A stretch of 64,000 nt of DNA from Streptomyces sp. DH41 (GCF_029813785.1 NZ_JARVKY010000008.1:1-64000), one strand, 5' to 3'; positions 32,027 through 40,767 are shown, counted from the stretch's first letter. Program-made: numbers and translations. The notes: generated by a model from the sequence alone, not told the origin.

Positions 32027-33380
32027 CTCCGCCGGCCCGCAGATACGCCACCGGGTCGACGTCGGAACCGAAGCCGGGCCCTGTCCGCACCTCGAAGTGC
32101 AGATGCGGGCCCGTGCTGTTGCCGGTGGAGCCCGAGCGGCCGATGCGCTGGCCGGCGCCCACGGACTGACCGTCCTTCACGGAGATCGCCGAGAGATGGG
32201 CGTACTGCGAGTAGCGGCCGTCACCGTGCCGGACGATCACCTGATAACCGTAGGAGCCGGCCCAGCCCGCGCTGACGACCTTGCCGGCCGCGACCGACTT
32301 GACCGAGGTGCCGGTGGCGACGGGGAAGTCGACGCCTGTGTGGTAGCCCTTGGACCAGGAGGAGCCCGCCTGGTGGTACGGCGTGCCGGTGGGCGAATCG
32401 ACGGGGGCGACGACGCTTTGGCGGTCGGCGGCCTTCTCCGTCTTGGCGGCCTTCTCCGTCTTGGCGGACTTCTCCGCCTTCTCCGCCTTCTCCGCCTTCT
32501 CCGCCCTGTCCTTGCCGCTGTCGGATGGCGACGACTTCCTCGGCTGCTGCTGCCGCGGCTTGGCGGGTGCCTGCTCGGCCTCCTTCGCCTTCGCCTTGGG
32601 CTTCGAGGACGTCCTGGGCTTCTCGGCCGTTTTCGACTCGGGGCGGGGCGCCGCGGCGGCCCCCTCGCCGCGCAGTGCCAGGCGCTGGCCCGGCATGATC
32701 AGGTCGGGGTCCGTTCCGATCGCGTCGCGGTTGGCCTCGTACAGTCCCTGCCAGCCGCCCCGGACCTGCCGGGTGTCCGCGATGCCGGAGAGGGTGTCCC
32801 CGGTGATCACCGTGTACATCTTGCCCTTGCCGACCCGGGACTGCGGCGTGGTCTGGGGCTGGACGTCCTTCACCGAGTCGGCCTTCTCGGCGGACTTCTC
32901 GACGGCCTTCTTGGCGGGCTTCTCGGCGGGCTCCCCGGCCGTCTTCCGCGCGTCCTTCCCGGTGCCGGCGTCCCCGGCCGGCCGGATGTCGGGCGTGTCA
33001 CCGCCCCGGGTCAGCCCGGCCCGCTCCGAGCACACCGGCCAGGCGCCGGGGCCCTGCCCGTCGAGTACCTTCTCGGCGACGGCGATCTGCTGGTCCTTGG
33101 TGGCCAGATCCGCCCGCGGGGCGTACTCGGTGCCGCCGAACGCCTCCCAGGTGGACTGGGTGAACTGCAACCCGCCGTAGTAGCCGTTGCCTGTGTTGAT
33201 GTCCCAGTCGTTGGTGGACTCGCAGGCCGCGACCTTGTCCCAGGTCTCCACGTCGGCCGCGTGCACCGTGCCGGTACCGATGAGCGGGAGCGCCAGTCCC
33301 GCACCGCCCGCGGTGACGGTCAGTGAGGCTCGGTTGATCCTGTTCGGCTGATACCGGCGGTGCCGACCGCGTACGGCCAT
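32016..33380 (-). CDS. Rpf-like transglycosylase with LysM and M23 peptidase domains
   Basis: A secreted cell-wall hydrolase of 454 residues. A signal region ends near HAADV. The Rpf-type lysozyme-like domain (about 40-115) has the catalytic Glu in DKVAACESTNDW and YYGGLQFTQSTWEAFGG. A Lys/Ala-rich linker leads to a LysM domain (about 185-235, YTVITGDTLSGIADTRQV). A second charged linker of KAEKAEKA repeats precedes the LytM/M23 zinc endopeptidase (about 330-445, YHTGVDFPVATGT and GPHLHFEVRTG). Combining glycan- and peptide-cleaving domains suggests a role in germination or growth-linked wall remodelling, as for resuscitation-promoting factors. Start chosen at GAGGGGG-ATATCC-ATG. Confidence 0.9.
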   Translation of the reverse strand: MAVRGRHRRYQPNRINRASLTVTAGGAGLALPLIGTGTVHAADVETWDKVAACESTNDWDINTGNGYYGGLQFTQSTWEAFGGTEYAPRADLATKDQQIAVAEKVLDGQGPGAWPVCSERAGLTRGGDTPDIRPAGDAGTGKDARKTAGEPAEKPAKKAVEKSAEKADSVKDVQPQTTPQSRVGKGKMYTVITGDTLSGIADTRQVRGGWQGLYEANRDAIGTDPDLIMPGQRLALRGEGAAAAPRPESKTAEKPRTSSKPKAKAKEAEQAPAKPRQQQPRKSSPSDSGKDRAEKAEKAEKAEKSAKTEKAAKTEKAADRQSVVAPVDSPTGTPYHQAGSSWSKGYHTGVDFPVATGTSVKSVAAGKVVSAGWAGSYGYQVIVRHGDGRYSQYAHLSAISVKDGQSVGAGQRIGRSGSTGNSTGPHLHFEVRTGPGFGSDVDPVAYLRAGGVRI

Positions 33381-33689
33381 GGATATCCCCCTCGACATTG
33401 CGTCAGGAGGGGCAAAAGTAAGCGCTGCTAACAGGCCATGACAAGACGGCAATCGGCCGGTTGGTCACGCCAAGTGGCCAAGAAGGGATACCCGTTGGCC
33501 GGATGCGGCGTTCGCGCACTGAGGCAGCGGGCCTCTCCCGTGCGTACTGGAGTCCGCCGGACCAGGAAGTGCGACCGCCGTATCGGCACGTCAGGATGGT
33601 CGAGCGGCGAAACCGGCGATACTGGCGGGCACGACCGGCACCACAGACACAGGGCACCACAGACACCAAGGTCACTAGGAGCCAACCCA
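33381..33689. promoter_or_regulatory. Divergent region between Rpf-M23 and 6PGDH genes
   Basis: No gene seen. On the leftward strand an A/T-richer stretch just before the Rpf gene (CTGTTAGCAGCGCTTACTTT, around 33420) is a plausible promoter. The ydaO (c-di-AMP) riboswitch, known upstream of some Streptomyces rpf genes, was looked for and its conserved blocks were not found. Confidence 0.4.
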
Positions 33690-35117
33690 ATGAGCACTAC
33701 AGCGCAGATCGGCGTCACGGGTCTCGCGGTCATGGGCCGCAACCTCGCCCGCAACGGCTACACGGTCGCGGTGCACAACCGGACCGCGTCGCGCACCCAC
33801 GCGCTGGTGGAGGAGTTCGGGAGCGAGGGCGAATTCGTCGCGACCGAGACCGCCAAGGAATTCGTGGCGGCGCTGGAGCGGCCGCGGCGCCTGGTGATCA
33901 TGGTGAAGGCCGGCGACCCGACCGACGCGGTGATCCAGGAGTTCGCCCCGCTGCTGGAGCCCGGTGACATGATCATCGACGGCGGCAACGCCCACTTCGC
34001 GGACACCCGGCGCCGGGAACGCGAACTGCGTGAGCAGGGCATCCACTTCGTCGGCACCGGCATCTCGGGCGGCGAGGAGGGCGCGCTCAACGGCCCGAGC
34101 ATCATGCCGGGCGGCTCGAAGGAGTCGTACGAATCGCTCGGCCCCATGCTGGAGAAGATCTCCGCGAAGGCGGCGGACGGCACGCCCTGCGTGACGCACG
34201 TCGGTCCCGACGGCGCCGGGCACTTCGTGAAGATGGTGCACAACGGCATCGAGTACGCCGACATGCAGCTGATCGGCGAGGCGTACCAGCTGCTGCGCGA
34301 TGTCGCCGGGTACTCCCCCGCACAGATCGCGGACATCTTCCGTACGTGGAACACCGGGCGCCTGGACTCGTACCTGATCGAGATCACGGCGGAGGTGCTG
34401 TCGCACGTGGACGGGGCGACGGGCAAGCCGTTCGTGGACGTGGTGGTCGACCAGGCGGAGCAGAAGGGCACGGGCCGCTGGACGGTGCAGATCGCACTGG
34501 ACCTGGGCGTCCCGGTGTCCGGCATCGCGGAGGCGGTCTTCGCCCGCTCACTGTCCGGGCACGCGGCCCTGCGGGATGCCTCGCGCGGCCTGGCGGGTCC
34601 GAAGGCGTCCCCGCTGGGCGAGGCGGAGGCGGGTGCCTTCGCCGACCGGGTGGAGCAGGCGCTGTACGCGTCGAAGATCGTGTCGTACACGCAGGGCTTC
34701 CACGAGATCGCGGCGGGCAGCGAGGAGTACGGCTGGGACATCGACCTGGGCGCGGTCTCCGCGCTGTGGCGCGGCGGCTGCATCATCCGCGCCGCCTTCC
34801 TCGACCGCATCCGCGCCGCGTACGACGCCCGGCCGGACCTGCCGAGTCTGCTGTCGGACGAGACGTTCGCGCAGGAGATCGCCGACGCCCAGGACGACTG
34901 GCGCGAGGTCCTCGTCGCCGCGACCCGGCAGGGGGTGCCGACACCCGGCTTCGCCGCGGCCCTCGCCTACTACGACGCCCTGCGCGCGGAGCGGCTGCCG
35001 GCCGCGCTGACGCAGGGGCAGCGGGACTTCTTCGGGGCGCATACGTACCGGCGGACCGACCGGGACGGCGCGTTCCACACGCTGTGGGGCGGGGACCGCT
35101 CCGAGGTCACCGCGTAG
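33690..35117 (+). CDS. gndA: 6-phosphogluconate dehydrogenase, decarboxylating (long form)
   Basis: A 475-residue enzyme of the oxidative pentose-phosphate pathway; it converts 6-phosphogluconate to ribulose-5-phosphate, CO2 and NAD(P)H. The N-terminal Rossmann fold starts IGVTGLAVMGRNLARNGYTV. Catalytic motifs are GTGISGGEEGALNGPSIMPGG and HFVKMVHNGIEYADMQLIGE. A full helical C-terminal domain ending HTLWGG marks the long, NADP-type dimeric form. ATG with TAGGAG ten bases upstream. It is divergent from the Rpf-M23 gene. Confidence 0.94.
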   Translation: MSTTAQIGVTGLAVMGRNLARNGYTVAVHNRTASRTHALVEEFGSEGEFVATETAKEFVAALERPRRLVIMVKAGDPTDAVIQEFAPLLEPGDMIIDGGNAHFADTRRRERELREQGIHFVGTGISGGEEGALNGPSIMPGGSKESYESLGPMLEKISAKAADGTPCVTHVGPDGAGHFVKMVHNGIEYADMQLIGEAYQLLRDVAGYSPAQIADIFRTWNTGRLDSYLIEITAEVLSHVDGATGKPFVDVVVDQAEQKGTGRWTVQIALDLGVPVSGIAEAVFARSLSGHAALRDASRGLAGPKASPLGEAEAGAFADRVEQALYASKIVSYTQGFHEIAAGSEEYGWDIDLGAVSALWRGGCIIRAAFLDRIRAAYDARPDLPSLLSDETFAQEIADAQDDWREVLVAATRQGVPTPGFAAALAYYDALRAERLPAALTQGQRDFFGAHTYRRTDRDGAFHTLWGGDRSEVTA

Positions 35118-35151
35118 TCGTACGTGGCGGGTGACGGGTGGGAGCGATGGC

Positions 35152-35502
35152 TCAGGTGAGTGGCGGCCCCGGTTCCGGGTCGGGCACCGGCTCCGGCCCC
35201 GGCGGGATCGGCGACGGGGAGGGCTCGGGGGGACCCGGGTGCGGGGGCGGCGGGGTCGGCTGCGGGCCGGGGCCCGGAGGGGGCGGAGCCGGCTGGGGGC
35301 CCGGTCCCGGAGGCTGAGGTGTGGGTTCGGGCCCGGGGCCCGGGGGCGGAGACGGAGGCGTCGGTTCCGGGCCGGGTCCGGGCGGCGGAGAGGGTGTGGG
35401 CGCGGGCCCGGGGGGCGGCACCGGGTGCGGCTCCGGGTCCGGCCCTGGGGCGGGCCCCGGAGTCGGTCCGGGCGGGACGGGATCCGGGTACGGGTTCGTC
35501 AT
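35152..35502 (-). CDS. Proline/glycine-rich low-complexity protein
   Basis: A 116-residue frame composed almost entirely of Pro, Gly, Glu, Gln and Thr blocks (PPGPGPEPTP repeats) after the start MTNPYPDPVPPG. A GGAGG ribosome site lies about eight bases before the ATG, which supports real translation. No signal peptide, membrane segment or folded domain is visible. It could be a disordered cytoplasmic protein or an over-called repetitive stretch. It is convergent with the 6PGDH gene, 34 bases apart. Confidence 0.5.
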   Translation of the reverse strand: MTNPYPDPVPPGPTPGPAPGPDPEPHPVPPPGPAPTPSPPPGPGPEPTPPSPPPGPGPEPTPQPPGPGPQPAPPPPGPGPQPTPPPPHPGPPEPSPSPIPPGPEPVPDPEPGPPLT

Positions 35503-35623
35503 GGCGCTGTCCTCCGGCCAGTCGGTCGACATCGGCTCTGGACTTGTCCCCCGCCTACCCGACGGCCGCATCCCCACTCACCCCTCCGCGGGAACGTCCG
35601 GGCCCAGATGGCCCACCGTGCCT

Positions 35624-35659
35624 GGCAGCACGGGCGACGCGGGCAGCACGGGCGACGCG
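35624..35659. repeat. Two tandem 18-bp repeats
   Basis: GGCAGCACGGGCGACGCG occurs at 35624 and 35642, followed by a partial third copy. It lies just downstream of the racemase-like gene's stop codon. Confidence 0.6.
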
Positions 35660-35664
35660 GGCGA

Positions 35665-36303
35665 CTACCCGAGGCGCGCTGCTGCCGCCCCGGCGGCCAG
35701 TCCGGGCGCCGGGCTGGCCAGTACCGGGACCGCGGCCCTGATCGACTCCCGGGCCGGCGCCATGGAGGCCTGCGCCAGGACGATCGCGTCGGCATGGGTG
35801 ACGGCGTCGGCCGCCTCGGCCACCAGCCGCAGGTAGCCCTCGGTGTCGCCGGCCTCGAACCGCGGCCAGGCACCGTCGACCAGAAGGGTACGAATCTCGA
35901 CGGAGCGGCCGGCCCGCCGAGCTTCCTCCCCGATCAGGGCCACCGTCGGCGTGAGCGTGCTCTCCAGGGCGGCGAGGACGACGACGCGCGGCCCGGCGGC
36001 CACCGCGGCGGCGGCCATCGGCCGGTCGACCCGCAGCACCGGCACCCCGGCTCCGTCGGCAGCCGCCTCAGCGACAGCGCCGATGGTCGAACAGGTGCAC
36101 AGCACGGCCCGCGCGCCCTCGGCGACGGCCTGCCGCAGCAGAGTCCGGACATCCTCCGTCACCGCCTCCGGCCCCTCGCGCCGCGCCCGGTCCAGCAGCT
36201 CGGCGTCGACGTGATGCCGCAGTTTCAGCCCGGGATGCGCCTCGTCACGCAGGGCATCGAAGACCGGGACGTGAACAGGCGAGGTGTGCAGCAACGCCAG
36301 CAC
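35665..36303 (-). CDS. Aspartate/glutamate racemase superfamily protein
   Basis: A 212-residue protein with the two-lobed Asp/Glu racemase fold. The first catalytic-loop segment is AVLCTCSTIGAVAEAA (Cys about residue 71), and the second lobe has ADAIVLAQASMAPARESI. In classical racemases a second Cys occupies that loop; here Gln-Ala-Ser is found. Two-base racemisation is therefore doubtful, and a decarboxylase- or hydrolase-like activity is possible. GTG start with GAGGGGG upstream. It is the third gene of a tight panD-GNAT-racemase series. Confidence 0.75.
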   Translation of the reverse strand: MLALLHTSPVHVPVFDALRDEAHPGLKLRHHVDAELLDRARREGPEAVTEDVRTLLRQAVAEGARAVLCTCSTIGAVAEAAADGAGVPVLRVDRPMAAAAVAAGPRVVVLAALESTLTPTVALIGEEARRAGRSVEIRTLLVDGAWPRFEAGDTEGYLRLVAEAADAVTHADAIVLAQASMAPARESIRAAVPVLASPAPGLAAGAAAARLG

Positions 36304-36318
36304 GTGTACCCCCTCGGA

Positions 36319-36663
36319 TCAGAAACGGCCGGGATGCGCCACGAGCCACTCCCGCGCCGCACGCAGCAGCTCGGGACCGGCCGCGGGCGCCTCGTCCGGG
36401 TGACGCTCGGCCCACTTCACGACGTACGAACACAGGGGCGCGACGGCGACACCCTCGCGCCGCGCGACGGCATACAGCTCACGCGCCAGCGAACCCGCGA
36501 TGCCCTGCCCCTCGTGGGCCGGATCGACGACGGTGTGCACGGGGACGAGGGCGCGCTCGGGGGCGTCCAGCACGAAGTACTCGATACGCCCGACGGCCTC
36601 ACCGCCTGCGAGGGCCTCCAGACGGCCCGCCGCTCGCTCGTCCCGGATCTCGATGTCGCTCAC
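36319..36663 (-). CDS. Short GNAT-fold N-acetyltransferase (YjdJ-like)
   Basis: A 114-residue minimal GNAT domain of the YjdJ-like type. It has GRIEYFVL, VHTVVDPAHEGQGIAGSLAREL (acetyl-CoA loop) and a VAPLCSYVVKWAERHPD C-terminus. Substrates of this subfamily are generally unknown. The GTG at 36663 is preferred because GAGGAGC sits seven bases upstream; the GTG two codons earlier is too close to it. It lies 33 bases after panD and 15 bases before the racemase-like gene, consistent with one operon. Confidence 0.8.
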   Translation of the reverse strand: MSDIEIRDERAAGRLEALAGGEAVGRIEYFVLDAPERALVPVHTVVDPAHEGQGIAGSLARELYAVARREGVAVAPLCSYVVKWAERHPDEAPAAGPELLRAAREWLVAHPGRF

Positions 36664-36696
36664 GGCCACGCTCCTCGTCCGCGCAGGGTCAGTGCG

Positions 36697-37116
36697 TCAG
36701 GCCGACACGGCCTGCGGGCTGCGCTCCTGGTCCGAGCCCGGCACCGGCTCGGACGCGTCGGCACCCAGGGCGACGATACGGTTGTCACCGTCCACATGCA
36801 CGACCCGCGGCTTCAGCGACCGCGCCTCGGCGTCGGTGACCTGGGCGTAGCTGATGAGGATCACCAGGTCGCCGGGGTGGACGAGATGCGCCGCGGCCCC
36901 GTTGATCCCGATCACGCCGGAACCCCGCTCGCCCTCGATGACGTACGTCTCCAGCCTGGCACCGTTGGTGATGTCCACGATGTGCACGAGCTCGCCGGGC
37001 AGCAGATCGGCGGCGTCGAGCAGATCGGCGTCGATGGTCACCGAGCCGACGTAGTGCAGGTCGGCCTGGGTGACGGTGGCACGGTGGATCTTGGACTTGA
37101 ACATTGTACGCAACAT
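36697..37116 (-). CDS. panD: Aspartate 1-decarboxylase
   Basis: A 139-residue pyruvoyl-dependent enzyme making beta-alanine for pantothenate/CoA. The self-cleavage site is YVGSVTID, with Gly24-Ser25, where Ser becomes the pyruvoyl group. The Lys in MFKSKIHRATVTQADLHY and the GAAAHLVHPGDLVI strand are typical. A 20-residue C-terminal extension goes beyond the family core. Start at MLRTMFKSK. It heads a probable leftward operon with a GNAT and a racemase-like gene. Confidence 0.93.
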   Translation of the reverse strand: MLRTMFKSKIHRATVTQADLHYVGSVTIDADLLDAADLLPGELVHIVDITNGARLETYVIEGERGSGVIGINGAAAHLVHPGDLVILISYAQVTDAEARSLKPRVVHVDGDNRIVALGADASEPVPGSDQERSPQAVSA

Positions 37117-37697
37117 CGGGGCACTCCCACAAGTAGGCTCCCTGCCTGCGTTTTTGCAGGTCAAGGGCTGTTTCAACACCCTACAACGAGTCGCATGTTC
37201 GGGCAGCTGTCCCCAGGTTTTTCAGGACTCATGCTGACCACTTGCTGACTTTCCTGACACCCCGTCAGGTGACTGGAGGAGGGCTTCGCCCACTCTCGCG
37301 GACCCCGCCGTGGCGACGGCCCAAGCCTACGCAGCGCCCCTCGAAGGACGTCCGTGATCACCGTCACGCGGACGGTCTGGACGGCAGTCAGGAGCGAAGG
37401 CGCTCGACCGGAAGTCGGACCACGCGCCGCCATGGGTCAGCCGGCCCAGGCCCCTCGTATCCCGTCTCAGAGGAGGAGGCGCCGACAGCCCCATGAATCT
37501 GAGTGGCCGAAGCAGCGCGGCAACATAGCGCCTGATCGCCGGTTAGCCAAACCGGCGATTCTCACGACCATGGCTGTGGCTCGTCCGGTGACTCCTGGCG
37601 GTGGCACAGGGCGGGCGTCAAAGACGTATGAAATCCGACCAGAGCAGAGCGCGAGCCGCTGCCGCGAACAGGCTCAGGCCAGCCTCAAGGAGTCATC
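37117..37697. other. Intergenic region upstream of panD; possible edge of an accessory segment
   Basis: A 581-base stretch without a convincing gene. A small hairpin CCTGC-GTTTT-TGCAGG lies near 37143, just upstream of panD. A perfect 10-bp-stem hairpin (ATCGCCGGTT / AACCGGCGAT, 37535-37559) is followed by TTCTC. Base composition becomes less GC-rich rightward. No tRNA or att repeat is visible. Confidence 0.45.
37535..37559. terminator. Perfect stem-loop
   Basis: ATCGCCGGTT, loop AGCCA, AACCGGCGAT. It stands alone between panD and the excisionase-like gene. It could be a terminator left from a lost gene, or a protein site. Confidence 0.45.
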
Positions 37698-37955
37698 TTG
37701 CCCGTGGGACCGCAGTCGCACCCCGACGAGACCCGCACCGATATCGACTCGTCGCGCAGGCGCCGTAGCGTTGAGCCCGTCCTTATGGACACCTATGAGG
37801 TCGCTGCGATGCTCAATATGTCCACGAGCTGGGTCTATAGGGAGGCATCGAAACTGGGCTTGAAGGGCTACAAGCTCGGCCGAGGCAGGAACGCCAAGGT
37901 CCTGTACAAGAGGGCCGAGGTCTTCAAATGGCTGGAGCAGCAGAAGATCCATTAG
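37698..37955 (+). CDS. Excisionase-like helix-turn-helix (MerR/HTH_17 type) protein
   Basis: An 85-residue protein. The N-terminal third is polar. The C-terminal part is a compact winged-HTH: MDTYEVAAMLNMSTSWVYRE, then a wing with YKLGRGRNAKVLYKRAEV, ending WLEQQKIH. This is the architecture of phage/ICE excisionases and small plasmid regulators. A TTG start is supported by AAGGAG five bases upstream. No integrase, att site or replication gene is adjacent, so it looks like an orphan or a remnant of an integrated element. Its codons are less GC-biased than those of the core genes to the left. Confidence 0.65.
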   Translation: MPVGPQSHPDETRTDIDSSRRRRSVEPVLMDTYEVAAMLNMSTSWVYREASKLGLKGYKLGRGRNAKVLYKRAEVFKWLEQQKIH

Positions 37956-38093
37956 AAGCGGGCAGTTTCTTGCCGGCCAGACACACAGCAGTCGTCGACA
38001 CAGCGGCTGCATCAAGATCACCGACAGACAACCTCTTGGCCGCGATCGAGGACCGGGCAGCAAGGAGGCCGCGCCGCAGTTCGGACAGCCCCG

Positions 38094-39020
38094 TCAGAGG
38101 ATGTTCCACCGGAACGCCCGATCGCCTTTCCGCAGTGCTTCCACCCGCCTGTGCACCTCAGCAAGGCTCGCTGGCGCGTGGCGAACCTTTCGGGCGTTGG
38201 TCGTGATCATGCGTAGTTCGCGCAGTCCAGCAAGTACCGGGTAGCCCGGCCAAGCGGTGACGTCCCAGCCATAGGAGTCGGCGAAGCAACGGTAATGGTG
38301 CTGGCCGAAACCGAAGCGGCGGCAGTGCACCTCGATCGTGACCAGGTCCCATTCGGGCTGGCCGTAGGCGACCGTATCCCAGTCGCACAGGACCGCCCCG
38401 CCGTCCGGGGCGTGGAGGGCGTTCCGGTGCTGGGGATCGCCTTGGATCAGCCCTCGGGCCAGGGGGAAACGGATGTCTCGGAGCTCGGCTGCGAGGCGGT
38501 CCGTCTGCGCTTCCATGAATCGGAGGGAGTCAGGCGTCAGGCATGTTATGGCGGACAGTGAGCGTCGGATGGCCCCGACGTTGTCGTGCTCGGGGAAGCA
38601 AAGCGGTGGCAGGGGCAAGTTGTGGAGCTTGCGGAGGGGCTGGGCCAGTTGCTGGGCCTCTACGGGCTGCTCGGGCTGGGGCAGGTAGGTCCAGAAGGTG
38701 ACCGCGTGGCCGTCGACGAGGACGGGCTGGTCAACGGGGTGGAGCGGAACGGTGGGGAAGCCCGCGGCCATGAGCCGCCTGACGAACTCGACCTTGCGGG
38801 TCACGTCTTCGACCCGGGAGCCCTTGCGGGCGATCTTTGCGACGACTTGTTCCTTCTCCAGCAGGACAACCGCGTTGGTGTGGCCGCGGAGGAGGCGGGA
38901 ACCGCGGCTGTCGAGGCCGGCGGCAGCGCACGCCCGTTCCAGGATCCGGTGCATCTCGGCCTCGTCGTACCCGCCGGGGGCCGGCGCCATCTCTCTCATG
39001 CGTTCCAGGCTCGCGGACAC
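38094..39020 (-). CDS. Aminoglycoside-phosphotransferase-like (APH) kinase
   Basis: A protein of about 308 residues with the APH/choline-kinase fold. It shows the nucleotide loop around LLRGHTNAVVLLEKEQVVAK and the catalytic loop LIQGDPQHRNALH (usual HGDxxxxN with Gln before Gly). The metal Asp lies in AVLCDWDTVAYGQPEWDL. Substrate unknown; most APH-like proteins in Streptomyces are not resistance enzymes. The GTG at 39020 lies 11 bases after the stop of the XRE/TPR regulator gene, suggesting coupling; ATG at 38999 is an alternative. It probably forms a two-gene unit with that regulator. Confidence 0.75.
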   Translation of the reverse strand: MSASLERMREMAPAPGGYDEAEMHRILERACAAAGLDSRGSRLLRGHTNAVVLLEKEQVVAKIARKGSRVEDVTRKVEFVRRLMAAGFPTVPLHPVDQPVLVDGHAVTFWTYLPQPEQPVEAQQLAQPLRKLHNLPLPPLCFPEHDNVGAIRRSLSAITCLTPDSLRFMEAQTDRLAAELRDIRFPLARGLIQGDPQHRNALHAPDGGAVLCDWDTVAYGQPEWDLVTIEVHCRRFGFGQHHYRCFADSYGWDVTAWPGYPVLAGLRELRMITTNARKVRHAPASLAEVHRRVEALRKGDRAFRWNIL

Positions 39021-39031
39021 ATGGCCGAGTG

Positions 39032-40447
39032 TCACATCTGGCCGGGAGGAAGCGCGACAATTTCGCGCAGTTCCCGCGCCGCACGGCTGCCTCGAACGCG
39101 CGGCGGCAGGACTTCCACTACCTCCCGCGCCCGCTCCTCGACGATAGGGGTCCGATGCGCCGGATCCGTCCGCAGGAACGTGGCGGCCGCCAGTTGGCAT
39201 GCTTCCTCGGTGCTGTGTTCGTGGGCGAGGCAGAGGGCTGTCTCGAAGTGGAGGAGGGCCGGGTCGATGCCGGTCTTATCCGGGTACAGGGCGAGCGCGC
39301 TCTCCTGGACGCGTCGGGCTTCGGCGGTCCGCCGGAGGGCGGTGAGGGTGCCGCTCATGTAGAGGAGGAAGCGCCGCTCGGGGAAGGCGAAGGCGTCGTT
39401 GCCCGTATCCGCTCTGGCGTGGCCTCGCTCGAAGATCTCGGTGGCCTGCCGAAGGGCGGCTTCCGCTCCCTCCGCGTGGCCAAGCTTCGCCAAAGCCCGT
39501 GCCTCGGCAGCCGAGGCGAAGGCGGCGGTGGGCGTGGGCCGGTTGCGGCAGAGGATCCGTGCCTCTTTGGACAGGGCGACTGCGGCCTCGATCGGGCCGT
39601 AGTAGTAGGGGAGCATGGCGGCCTGTGCCCGGACGCGGGCGCGCAGCTCGGTGTTACCGCTGTCGTCGGCCGCGTTACGGGCGGTGGCGTACCAGGATTG
39701 CGCCCTGCGGAGGTGCCCGAGTTTCATCAGGGCGTCGGCGATCAGTGTGGCGATCATCGCTGTGAGTTCGGAGAGCCGGACCTGTACGGCGGCCGGCTGA
39801 CGGTGGGCGGCCAGGTCCTCGACCTCAAACAGGTGGCCCAGCAGAATCTCGATCATCGGCGCGGGCGGCGTGTAGACGTACTGTTCGCGCGCCCACAGCA
39901 GCTGCTCGTCGAGCAGGTCCAGCTGCGTGGGCGTCACCGTGCCCACCGCAAGAGTGCGGTCGACCGACCGCCGGGCGGCGTCGATCTGCTGCTCGAAGGA
40001 GAGGGGAACCGTGTCCGCCGCGCGTCGTGGGGCGACCGCGGGGGTGAGTGCCTGCTGGGATCTCCGTGCCGGCGCCCTCTCCTCAGCCAGAGGCTCGTCT
40101 GGCGAGGAGGACTGGCTGCTTCCGCGCAGCCCCAGGTCCTGGGCCGTGCTCGCGTAGAACTCGCACAACAGGTCCACGGTGACCGGGCGGGGCTGCCGAC
40201 CCTTTTCCCAGTGACCCAGTTGATCACCGTCCGCCCGGGGTGCTGCTTCGTACCGCGCTCCGAGAGTGCTGAGCCCGTCAGCGGCCTCCTGCAGGGTCAG
40301 CCCCCGCGCCAGGCGATGCGCGCGGAGCAGCGTCACACCGCAGTGGGCGTGGATCCGATGGGCGGTTTCCTGGACCGACTCTCCACGGTCGGCGGCGTCC
40401 TCGCGTAACCGCTGCGCACAGGACGGACGGTGCGGCTTGTAGTCCAA
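39032..40447 (-). CDS. XRE-type HTH regulator with TPR domain
   Basis: A protein of about 471 residues. An N-terminal Cro/C1-type HTH (about 30-110: RLARGLTLQEAADGLSTLGA and GDQLGHWEKGRQ) precedes a long helical region (about 165-460). That region has tetratricopeptide-like blocks (LIADALMKLGHLRRAQSWYA, ARALAKLGHAEGAEAALRQA). Streptomyces has many such regulators, thought to bind a small ligand or peptide with the TPR domain. A TTG at 40447 follows GGAGGAGGGGG; another TTG lies five codons earlier. The upstream gap contains GTGACTGATC repeats, candidate operators. Confidence 0.78.
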   Translation of the reverse strand: MDYKPHRPSCAQRLREDAADRGESVQETAHRIHAHCGVTLLRAHRLARGLTLQEAADGLSTLGARYEAAPRADGDQLGHWEKGRQPRPVTVDLLCEFYASTAQDLGLRGSSQSSSPDEPLAEERAPARRSQQALTPAVAPRRAADTVPLSFEQQIDAARRSVDRTLAVGTVTPTQLDLLDEQLLWAREQYVYTPPAPMIEILLGHLFEVEDLAAHRQPAAVQVRLSELTAMIATLIADALMKLGHLRRAQSWYATARNAADDSGNTELRARVRAQAAMLPYYYGPIEAAVALSKEARILCRNRPTPTAAFASAAEARALAKLGHAEGAEAALRQATEIFERGHARADTGNDAFAFPERRFLLYMSGTLTALRRTAEARRVQESALALYPDKTGIDPALLHFETALCLAHEHSTEEACQLAAATFLRTDPAHRTPIVEERAREVVEVLPPRVRGSRAARELREIVALPPGQM

Positions 40448-40767
40448 GGCCCCCTCCTCCAACTCGCCCTGCTCCTACTCCCGGCAGCGTATCGGTGAGG
40501 CACTCCCCCATCCGCGGGATCAGTGACTGATTCGACGGCCTGGCGACCGGATCAGTCACCTGCAAGCAAGAAGTGACTGATCGGCAAGTGGTGACTGTTG
40601 TCCGTCGATACCGGTGGGGCGAACCTTGCTGCTCCCAGAAGCCCGACGAACCGCTCGCCGGACGATGGCGTGGAACGCCCGGTCGCCGGGCCTGAGTTCG
40701 CCGTCGTCTCCCGCCGCACCTTGCGGCGGGAAGGCGCAGCGTTCGTGACCCACAGGGAGGTGGATCG
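40448..40767. promoter_or_regulatory. Divergent control region with GTGACTGATC inverted repeats
   Basis: The 320-base gap lies between the leftward XRE/TPR gene and the rightward ATPase gene. ATCAGTGACTGAT at 40519-40531 is a perfect palindrome around one base. GATCAGTCAC (40550-40559) and GTGACTGATC (40573-40582) form a perfect inverted repeat with a 13-base spacer. Inferred to be the binding array of the adjacent XRE regulator. Confidence 0.6.

Noticed and set aside
33381..33689. c-di-AMP (ydaO) riboswitch upstream of the Rpf-like gene
   Set aside because: Expected from other Streptomyces rpf genes, but the conserved sequence blocks are not present on the relevant strand.
38094..39020. Aminoglycoside resistance gene
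   Set aside because: The fold is APH-like, but the catalytic loop is GDPQHRN without clear similarity to known resistance enzymes. Such kinases are common and mostly unrelated to resistance.
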